Assembly (NCBI GenBank): GCA_036345935.2
Contig: JADWOT020000005.1
Location: 17,648,369 to 17,712,368, forward strand
Source: Taenia hydatigena
Lineage: Eukaryota; Platyhelminthes; Cestoda; Cyclophyllidea; Taeniidae
DNA: 64,000 nucleotides
Direction of reading: 5' to 3'
A program made the translations under genes and the position numbers. Each line of letters opens with the position of its first letter. Positions within the stretch are counted from its first letter, which is position 1. The notes under the pieces were generated by a model. It worked only from the letters and a program-made list of their open reading frames with translations. It made no database searches and was not told the origin of the DNA. Positions 25,627-34,332 of this stretch are shown here, in pieces.

Positions 25627-26814
25627 ATGGAATCTACCACGGACTCCTTCGCTCCTCCCAAGGAAGCCTTAGAAAATAACCAAACGGAAAATTGGCTAAA
25701 ACTTTTCCGCTTCAGCCTACAAGATGATGAAGCGACAATCTTTGCCGCTCTCATCAGCATCATTATCGTATTTGGCGTGATCTTCAACCTCTCAATCTTT
25801 ATTTTGTGCATGTGCTACAAAAGGAAGTATTGGCGCAGACATGATCTCTATACATCCAGCTACATCTACAGAATATCAGAAATGCTAAACTCCATGCAAC
25901 AGTCAGAGTTATCGTCGCTAGTAAAGACTGCTGCGACCCGACCGATATGCTTTCTAGCCATGGCAATTCAAGCACGGCTTCGGTATATTCACGTTATCTA
26001 CATGAATGCTTTGTTTAACCTAGCAGTATGCGGCTTCTTTCTTCCATTCGTTGCGATGCGAATCTGTGAATATGAAAATGTGGAGTGGATCCATAGTGAT
26101 CAATTCCTCTTTCTTTGCCAAGCCTTGAGTGTCTTTCAGGTGAACTTCCTCTCCTTCACTCTTCTTGTGAATACATGCATAGTGTTTGTCAGTACTGTCT
26201 TTCCGCCTCAATTCACACTCAAGAAAACCTCCTTTATCGTTCTTCTGGCAATAATTCTATTTCTCTGTTTAGTTCACATGGCCTGTGCCTTAATTCTAAC
26301 CACAAACCGCATGAATGAAGGCATTTTCTCTTCAGAAGAAGTCTCGTTTGAGGATCGTGTGGAAGCGCTAAAAATTGTGTTGATTGTCACCCTCGGTGTC
26401 TTCATAGGCACATTCTTAATCACTGTGATTCTTCAATTCCTAGTACACTGTCAAATATGCAGTGCTCGTTCCTTTTTGGATTATCTTGAAGACAGGCCGG
26501 TTGTTGACATGTGGATAGAGATTCTCCGAGATTGCAGCAACCACGCGTTCAACCTCTTTCTGGCTTCACTAGTCTTCTATGCTCTTGAGGCACCGGCCTT
26601 TCTCTTTGTCTACAATATCATCCCCTCGCATTGGTGGATATTGCTCTGCCATTGTGCCGTGCATATGTTCAATGCTCTCATTCATTTGCCCTTGTGTTCA
26701 CAACTCCGACATGCCGTTGATAGAAGTACAGCTCGTGCTTGTCGCGAAGAGTGTCACAGGTTGATTCGTCGTCGGAAACACAAATCGATGACAATTTCGG
26801 AGATAAGGGAATAA
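25627..26814 (+). CDS. Divergent rhodopsin-like GPCR, intronless (paralogue 2)
   Basis: Single-exon protein of 395 residues from ATG 25627; the frame can be read from a GTG at 25603, but an in-frame TAG at 25597-25599 and the first ATG favour 25627. Helices lie at about 38-64, 121-147, 157-192, 201-225, 247-274, 306-332 and 335-357. It is homologous along its length to the receptor on the opposite strand. Like that one it has a roughly 55-residue first intracellular loop (65-120) and no DRY, CWxP or NPxxY; helix 3 ends VSTVFPP, helix 6 has LEAPAFLFVYN and helix 7 HMFNALIHLPL. NQT at 18-20 is an N-glycosylation candidate. The C-tail is Arg/Lys-rich. AATAAA signals 42 and 78 nt past the stop fit a compact 3'UTR. 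Ligand unknown. Confidence 0.88.
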   Translation: MESTTDSFAPPKEALENNQTENWLKLFRFSLQDDEATIFAALISIIIVFGVIFNLSIFILCMCYKRKYWRRHDLYTSSYIYRISEMLNSMQQSELSSLVKTAATRPICFLAMAIQARLRYIHVIYMNALFNLAVCGFFLPFVAMRICEYENVEWIHSDQFLFLCQALSVFQVNFLSFTLLVNTCIVFVSTVFPPQFTLKKTSFIVLLAIILFLCLVHMACALILTTNRMNEGIFSSEEVSFEDRVEALKIVLIVTLGVFIGTFLITVILQFLVHCQICSARSFLDYLEDRPVVDMWIEILRDCSNHAFNLFLASLVFYALEAPAFLFVYNIIPSHWWILLCHCAVHMFNALIHLPLCSQLRHAVDRSTARACREECHRLIRRRKHKSMTISEIRE

Positions 26815-26855
26815 AAACGAAAATTTGTTAGCCCATGTGCATTGAGTTGGATTGA

Positions 26856-26861
26856 AATAAA
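26856..26861 (+). promoter_or_regulatory. Poly(A) signal of receptor gene 2
   Basis: AATAAA lies 42 nt after the receptor stop codon, and a second copy occurs at 26892-26897. Either could direct cleavage. Confidence 0.6.
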
Positions 26862-27377
26862 TGTTAAATGTATTGGTTTTGTCGTCGAGTGAATAAAGTG
26901 TGCCTTGTCTTGTCTTTACTCCAAAAGTGCCTTACAGAAGAAGTTTTTAAAAAGTACAGAAGTATAACATGGAACTATTCAACCTAAAATCGCCTTATTT
27001 TGATAGCATACATCCATCGTTACTTCCTTATATGTTCAGGCTGTTCTCGAATTGCTTTTTTCTGGAAGACTAATTACCCTTATGGCCTGTATTGACGATA
27101 TAGCGTTAAAGGAGTAGCCAATGCTTCGTGGTGAAGCGAATTGTCTTTCCTTGTTGAGTGGCAAATGTTCGTTTGTGCCCCCAATTCCACATACTGTCAC
27201 GCTCCAGTCATACTTGAATGCATTTGACTTCTAAATCCAGGAGGTTAGTAACCTGGGGGTAAAAGTTTAAAGGCTGGCCCAAATATGCCAGGTAGCGAAA
27301 AGGGCATTTTAAATCTACAGTACCATGGCTGTTTAACTGTGAATATTGACTGTGCATTTATCATATTCTATTAGTAC

Positions 27378-27571
27378 TGCAGTGCTCATAGGCCTCCCTG
27401 AAGCCAAAGAAGGCACAGCATTCAAGCAAATTATATGTTGTTAACATTCAGAAAGGCTTGAGGTTGCTGGGATGGTCTAAGGGCCTAGGCATCCAGTGAA
27501 GTTACAATAGTGGAGTTTTAAGTGGCCTGTTACCTTAAACAGCTGGTTATACATACAATTAAAGTATTAAA
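27378..27571 (-). mobile_element. Old solo LTR of TRIM-like element
   Basis: The + strand starts TGCAGTGCTC and then follows the order of blocks seen in intact LTRs: the AGGCCTCCCTGAAGCC region, an AAGAAGGCA block, a TTAACATTCAGAAAG block and an AAAGTATTA end. Many substitutions and no target duplication indicate an old insertion. Confidence 0.5.
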
Positions 27572-28199
27572 AAAGATACTTAATTTAGATCGGTATGCAA
27601 TTGTTCGTGAACTTTAACTTATGCAGCCTGGGATTATGCTGATTTTGTACAATCAGTAAGACGTGGACCTGATTTTCGCTTTGAACTTTTTAATTGCGTA
27701 CCTAGCACATCCGACAAGGTGAGCTCTTTAATGTATGTAGTTTTAATACTAACCTCAGTGAATCGACCTTTCGTTCGTGGCCACTCTGAGGGGATACTGA
27801 AATTGCATTCAGCCTAACAATCTTTTAGCATATTCAGAGAAAACAATGATTTATAAAAATACCTGCCAACGTGCGTGTGGATTCATTGTAAAGGCACCGA
27901 AGGGCAAGAAAAGTGAAGATTTGTATGAAATAAATAAGACACCACAATAGTGATCTAGTAGACGGATTGCTAAGGCACGAACGATTCGCATCTACTTCCA
28001 AAACGTGTGGCGATGAATGCTCAAATTGATTAATTGCAATTTCACGGTTGTGAATAAAATCTTTTACGCAAACTTGTTATTTGTTTCTGAAATACGAATG
28101 CTAGCCTATTGCCTTAACTAAAGATAAGAATGTCTCTTAATGGTAAATGTTGAAAAAGATAAGGTTGCATCGAATTTTGCTTAAACAAATTATTTCCTG

Positions 28200-29100
28200 G
28201 ACCATTTGAGAAAGAAGATGTAATTCTAGGGCAGGACTCATTAACATCATGAAGACGGGCTGGTGGACCACAGCCTTAAAGTGTCTCCTGCCAGAGCCCA
28301 GCGTTAAATAAACAATCAAAGCATCGCATAGCCCCTCTCTTGTTTTGAGCCCCGCACTCGATGCTTCCCTTGCTCGACCTCCCCCATCGTAAAAATGAGA
28401 CGATATTTGACCACAACGTCACTGTTCTCCCCTAGCAATCACGCTGGGTTAGGAGACTAATCCTGTTTGGGAACCGCATTGGCGAAAGAGGAACATGCTG
28501 ACAACATCGTATATCCATCATTAGTTGTGAAAACGCTTATGTAAAAGCACAATCGTTTAATCGTTTCGTGTTTGTCCATCCTCGTCACTTCGTTCTTAAT
28601 GCTGCCAGGTTGCATATCTATCTGGGCTCTCTTCGATTAGTAGAGAGGCGGCGGAAGTACCGCATGTTCACTTAAGTGGCGTCTTCATGCAGGCGCTGCA
28701 GACACTTCTTTCACGAACTTTTCCAAATGGCTCATGGATAGTGTTACTTCAGTAGTTAATGGCATTCCTACAGAACAGAGGAAGTCATATTCAACCCTTC
28801 TGTTGGGAGTCGTCACAGGCCCCGCACCTGTAGCGTGTGTCCCTCTTCATTTACGTGAAGGTTTAGCGCCCACCAAAAGAAACTTGGGGCCGATGTTCAT
28901 TTGGATCGAATTCGCTTTCATTTGCCTGAATACGAGAGAAGGTATAATACTATGGCAAAATTTGTATTATCGTCATTCATAAAGGTTAGGGAACCACTGC
29001 CATAGATTAGCGGCCACACCGACCAGCGGAAGTACAGGGGCGGAACCTTGCATGTCCTGCTGCCAACGTTTAGAGTTAAACAAACAGCCAAAGCATTACA
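28200..29100 (-). mobile_element. Degenerate TRIM-like element (LTR-internal-LTR)
   Basis: The left LTR tail ends near 28331 with AAACAATCAAAGCATCGCA, and the right LTR ends at 29100 with AAAGCATTACA. Between them the + strand has GAATTCGCTTTC near 28909, the counterpart of the primer-site complement GGGTTCGCTTTCC next to the right LTR of the 39-kb copy. The order and orientation are the same as in that copy. No long open frame remains in the internal domain. Left boundary uncertain. Confidence 0.5.
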
Positions 29101-30444
29101 TTGGTCATAATTGTCAAATACCTTCTGTGTCCACCCAAAAAACTGCCTTAAATTTTGCACGCCTACTACTAATTACAATTCATTTTTGCCGAAGTTTTAA
29201 GTCCCTATGAGAGAGCCTGAATTAGGAATCTTTAAAAGCTGCTTGTTGGTGTCATCTCGGCGGAAAATTTTGCCGGTAGCACGATCTCAGTCCCTTCTGT
29301 GCTAAGATTCGCGTGTGGCTTTCACGTAGGCGGTGACAGTCGTCAATCTCCATATCGTGCAGAATTAGAGGGGACGCCAATCAGTTAACTCGACTTTGTC
29401 ACTTGCCTATCCTCCACTTAGTAGCCGAGGCTAATTAAAATGGAAAAATCCAGCTCTTAAAGCACACTTTCATTCCAATCCTCATGGTTATTTCGTGCGT
29501 CGATTCCCATTATGAGCGTCATTTACTTATAGTTTCATGCAAGTCAGGAATTTATCGAGAAATTTTGAATTTCCATGAAATGAAATAACATGAAATGTGC
29601 CATATGCTCCACTTCTCTTCTGTAAACTATTCTCAGTGTTAACACTTTTTGCGAGTTTGTTTTGAGCCTATTTTTCATTCTTCATTAAGCTCACTTCAGA
29701 ATCACTCATCTGAAGCTATTTTCATTCAATTCTAGTTGCTAACTTTCAACATGATGATTGGTTGTTGTATCAACAGAAGATGAAGCGTAGCAGGGACAAA
29801 TTAGGTACTGAATTCAAGAAAACTCATTGTAACTTCTAATTTTAGGTGGAATTGAGCCTGGCATGTAATTAATTTCAATCGACTTAATGCGACCACTTAC
29901 CCAACACTCAGATTTCATCTGTGCCTCAGCGCTGGGCCGATGGACTGAGCTAGCAGGATCGATCTCTAGTGAATGGTAAATGCATCTATTTCATTTTGAT
30001 ACCCGTTCTTGGGTATATTTTATCTAGTGCCATTCAAAAACTTGTGTCGATTCAGGAGTGAAACGGTTTCCTGAATTCGCAGAGGTGAATTAGGACATTT
30101 CTGAAGAGCCAGGCTATGGAAAACCAGATTACTTAAAGTGGTTCTGAACGTTGCAGTGATTTCATAATTTGATTGCATGTCAAGGGAAGCGGGCTCCTCA
30201 GATTTCGCGCCTTGTACTTCTAGCTAACGGCATGTTCTTAGGGCCGACGCTGTAGCTCCTCAATCATTCTGCACAAAATGCATTGTTTGATATGTTGAAC
30301 ATGTGCACCATATAACAACATCCAGTCTGTGTAAATTTCAATGCTGCTTGACTTTATGCTAATTTCAATAATCTCCTAGCCCTTTGTTTGGTAAAACAAA
30401 CCTTCTCAGAGCCTCCTGGAGATTGTAATTTCAAGGATCAATGA

Positions 30445-31312
30445 CAGTTCTTAAGCGTTTCAGCGCTCCGCTTCATCATTCACCCGTTTCCACACAAGGT
30501 GAACTTCGAGCGTTTAAATGCCGAGTCTTTGAGGTCGCTTGCATCTGAAATGACTGATGATTCACAATTAGCTCTGGCTGAAGGTGAAAGAGCAACTGCC
30601 TAGCAAAAATTAATGGTGAATGAAGCTGCACTCGAATGCAAGCTATGTACATGGCTTTCTAGGCCAACACACAGACAAGAGTTTGGGCTGGAATGGGGCA
30701 CTTTTTTTTGCTGAACTAGAGAAAGTGTTCAACCCACGAGAGATCAGTGACATCATACCCGATCTGGCGGAAATTACATGAATCATCGAAAAGGAACAAA
30801 GACCTCCACTCTAGACAGAAATAGCACTTTGAGTTACTTTATTTTGCACCACCTTGGCGAAAAGGTACTTATTTAATGCAAGAATACGTCGGCATCCAGA
30901 GCCCACAGTGTATGTGAATCAGAGGCAGGAAAGGCGCTCACCGAAACCCAAGGATCTACCAGTGCAAGCATCCAAGCGCGGCAACTCACTACCCAACGCC
31001 TTACCTACAGATATAAATTCAACAAGAACTACAGACCAAGTGTAGTCTTCTTCAGCAACAAGAATAGCCAAAGGCCGCTTAAGACTCATAACAAAGCCGT
31101 TATCTGGTAAACGTCAAAACCTGAGGCTTAAAATAACTCCAAAAGCTCAACTGGGTGCAAGTTTTATTACTAACCCAGGGACACCGGTAACCAATCCAAG
31201 CACGGACACGAATTCACTCCGATTATGCACACAAGACCCTCAGCTGGCCATGACTCGTCAAACAGATATCGAAACACCAAAATCGAATAAGTACGAAAAA
31301 AGTGGAAATTGA
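30445..31312 (+). pseudogene. Decayed coding region of unknown family
   Basis: On the plus strand a chain of protein-like open segments covers about 290 codons with only a few breaks. Frame 1 is open at 30445-30600 and, after one TAG, to about 30712. A second frame continues with a helical, acidic segment to about 30780. A third frame runs from before 30854 to 31312, interrupted only by TAG at 31043-31045, and is rich in Pro, Thr, Ser, Gln and Lys. Composition and the closeness of the breaks suggest a gene or retroelement gag-type protein that has lost its frame. No catalytic motif, zinc knuckle or domain is recognised. It ends 49 bp before the SNU13 stop codon, convergent with it, and a TTTATT at 31163 (poly(A) signal on minus) lies within it. 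Confidence 0.38.
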
Positions 31313-31360
31313 TATCATGTTGGCAATGAATATACACGGGACACGTAAACCTGATGACAG

Positions 31361-32148
31361 TTATAACAAAAGCTTCTCAATACTCATTTGAATGTTACTG
31401 ACGAGCGGCTTCAACTGAGAACCCTCGCTATCAGTCACAACAGCTGCGATCACCGGCCTGGACACACCACAAGCGCGACCCAAAGCTAAAAAGAGACAAC
31501 GAAACCTCATTTCAGGAAACAAGGAACCAATACATTAAAACACAAGGCTTGAAAACAAACTCACCCTGTTGGGATGGGATGAAAATGTACGGTACATTTT
31601 TATCCTCACAGACGAGAGGAATGTGAAGGACAATTTCAATGGGGTTGGTATCCGCAGCCATAACGACAAACTCAGCTTTGCCACGATTCAGAGCCTTGGT
31701 GGCCTCATTAGCACCTTTTTTGAGCTGTTTGTAGGACGCAGCTTGCTTCAGCAACTCAATAATCTTCCCAGTTAACTCCGGACTAGCCAACGGGTATGCT
31801 TTAGGATTGACTTCTTCAGCCTAAGACAGGACCATGGCAACAAAGGAAAACAACCGTACCGATGGATGTACAAAATGAGAACTACGTTGTCGACACTCTA
31901 ACTAAGATGGTAACGAATGATAATCGAACACGTTTTATCGAAAGCTATGGCGGTAAAATATGAGGTATGCTTTAGCACGCTCAGGAATACCCCGTGTGGC
32001 GACAAATCTACTCGTCTGGCAAAAAGTGTCAGAAAAGAAAAGGTGAAACCACAGCTTTATCGCTTGAGAACTAGGCACGGATGCATACAGCACCCAATAA
32101 ACCAATAACAAAAGCTACAAACCCGAAGATCCGAACGGAACTTACCAT
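31361..32148 (-). CDS. SNU13: NHP2-like protein 1 / 15.5K (box C/D and U4 snRNP protein)
   Basis: Three coding segments, 32148-32146, 31820-31565 and 31485-31361, give 127 residues (human 128). The first coding exon contributes only the ATG, which is followed directly by GTAAGT; the 325-nt intron is phase 0 and the 79-nt second intron is phase 1. The L7Ae-type kink-turn RNA-binding fold is clear: NPKAYPLA at 6-13, the RNA contact signature KGANEATK at 36-43, VMAAD at 54-58, EDKNVPY at 73-79 and [11 protein letters not shown] at 88-98. The protein binds the kink-turn of U4 snRNA and box C/D snoRNAs, nucleating U4/U6 and snoRNP assembly in the nucleus and nucleolus. The C-terminus (SIEKLLL) matches the family. 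Only the SNU13 group, not NHP2 or RPL7A, has this set of residues. Confidence 0.97.
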
Positions 32149-34332
32149 TCCCACGAGAAGATCCGAAAACTTCACAAGCCCCAACGATCTACTTAAACAA
32201 ACCACGAAAACTTGTGCAACAATGTACATGTATAGTTGGCACTATGCTATCGTATAATTTTTACACATTCAAAAAAGAAGACGTCAAAGCGTCAATACGT
32301 GCCGAAGTTCCGTTAAGCACTTTTTCAATTAACTGTTAATCGTTGGCGGAGTGATTGCGGGTCACTTGATCGACCTCAGTTAAGATCTGCGAAAACCAAA
32401 GCAATCGAGTCCTCGCAATAGTATTTAATTAGCTATACTAATACCATCCAACGTGCTTCTGGGGTGTAATGAATTGCCCTACACCGAATTTCAAAATGTT
32501 AGCATGTTTTTATGCATTTAGATTATATGTTTCGGTGGCTAGTATGACTGCTGAATTGTTTTGTACGAATTCATCCTTCTCATATACTTCTTAACACAGA
32601 TTCCTATTCTTAGTTTTCTTTCCTGAATTTCGTTCCTTTAACAAATTTTGGCTGGGGATAGTTCCATCGCATCTTAAAAGCAAGTGTAATTCAGTCAGAA
32701 AAACTAAGATTTACCGGTTCTGAAGACGGCTCAAAAATATGTACTAACATCAGTTACACCTCGAATCCCAATTTTCGATGATATTAGGCTCAGAGGCAAT
32801 TTTTGACCACCAATTATTTAGCCCTCTCACACTCACTTGTTCATTTTGATTTGAAAAAGGAGCAATTAATTTACTTTGGATCATCGTACCTCCCCTGAGA
32901 TCGTAGAAGACCATTTTAATGTGAAATGCGCCTTGCTACACCTAAGAACCAAAACTATCGGGCTAGCGACACGCCCATGCCGTTAAGTGAAGTGCGACCC
33001 GTGAGATCAGCACACCAACTAGTGTATTTGATGAAGTTTTCGTCATTTAGCACTTCCATATTGTTTCCACTTCGCACCTGCAACTCGTAAATAAGACTTA
33101 TGTAGCGTCCCGAGGCTCCCTTGAAGATAAAAGAGGGTGGAGTACTAGAGTAGAATATATATATTCAACAGACAGAGGAAAATGAGCTGCTGGTACGGCC
33201 CGGAGGCCAGCCCACGCAGCCAGGGCAATATGGCCACCTCTGTGACCCTGACCAAAACTGGTAGTCCAAACAAAGTATTACAACTTATTCTCACTGATTA
33301 GTTACATGGATGAAATCAAGGTGCTGTGCGTAAAATATGTTTGAGGCAAAAGCCAAATTAAAATATTTGCATTTCAACGCAGCAATAGTGGTGGGAAACA
33401 GCGACATCAATTTCCAGAGATCGCAGTGGAAAGCTCTGATATAAATTTACCAACACGAAGGTTACCAGGCGGGCGTTAACTTGAGCGTTTCGTGAACTAA
33501 GAAATCCTGATAAAAGTAATAAAATCGTGGAACTAATTCATTAAAAATCACTCCCAATGTCTTGAACCTTGCAGAGTGTATCCCAACCTCGAAAGGTGGC
33601 CTTAATCGCCGCGGCAAATAAGAACTCGATTCAATTTTGAAAAGCAAGACTTGCCCACCTAGGGCTCGCCACTTGAACTCTACCACGGAGCAGAGCCTCT
33701 TATTTTGCTCCTTCTCATTCATCCAGTCCTGAGCACAGTTGCTTCAATGAAGGAAAGACCATGCATCACTCATTCGCAACCCCAACAATTTTGATTTTTC
33801 TGTTATGCTGTTTTGGAATCCAAACTCTAAGAGGATGAAGTGGGTTGTGTAAGAAGTATCATCACACACAGGGGGCACTCAACCCACTTCCCACCTCTTA
33901 AGGGCAGAACATCATACACAGTTGGAGAGGAGGCATACAGCACGAAATAGTTTCTAGTGGGAACCACCTTTCATTCAGGGCAGATGTCAATGAAAGGGGC
34001 AAGAATACATTCCAGATTTTTCCATTCGTCTCACACGCAGTTTGTAAAAATTGCAATCACGAGAGTCTCGAGAAGCCGTTCGCATGGGTAGGGAAGGTAT
34101 AGGGAATAGAGGTATACATAAAGGGGAGTTAATTATTGCGTGAAAAAGGCAAACCAAAATGGTAGTGAATGGGGGAAAGGGGAGGGCAGACTGTACAGGG
34201 GAGGTGACAACGTGGTTGCGGTCGGAGGACGCACAAAAGTACGCAGGACTCGCAAACAGATGACCGAATGATTGGAATCGTCACGGCTTGGAGTGTACAG
34301 TACGTTTTGAGCAGTCCACGTAAACCATCATG
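32149..34332. other. Intergenic region between SNU13 and ARL5
   Basis: Contains a well-preserved solo LTR at 33101-33282. An 86-codon open frame on minus (33722-33462) has ordinary amino-acid composition but no recognised family, splice partners or conserved motif; I do not call it a gene. The 33.7-34.3 kb part is relatively purine-rich, with short G-rich runs near 34170-34230. Confidence 0.45.
33101..33282 (-). mobile_element. Solo LTR of TRIM-like element with 5-bp target duplication
   Basis: A 182-bp repeat on the + strand starts TGTAGCGTCCCGAGGC and ends AGTATTACA. It is flanked by a perfect ACTTA duplication (33096-33100 and 33283-33287). The terminal inverted TGTA...TACA is the TG..CA signature of LTRs. 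A TATA-like run (GAATATATATATTC region) lies in the middle. Confidence 0.88.

Larger units (their letters stand above)
26898..30444. other. Repeat-rich intergenic region
   Basis: No gene recognised. It holds a diverged solo LTR (27378-27571) and a decayed element with both LTR ends (about 28200-29100). The remaining sequence, 29101-30444, is unique AT-rich DNA with no coding signal noted. Confidence 0.5.

Noticed and set aside
33462..33722. 86-codon minus frame between SNU13 and ARL5
   Set aside because: Reads as protein but I recognise no family and cannot place it in a gene model.
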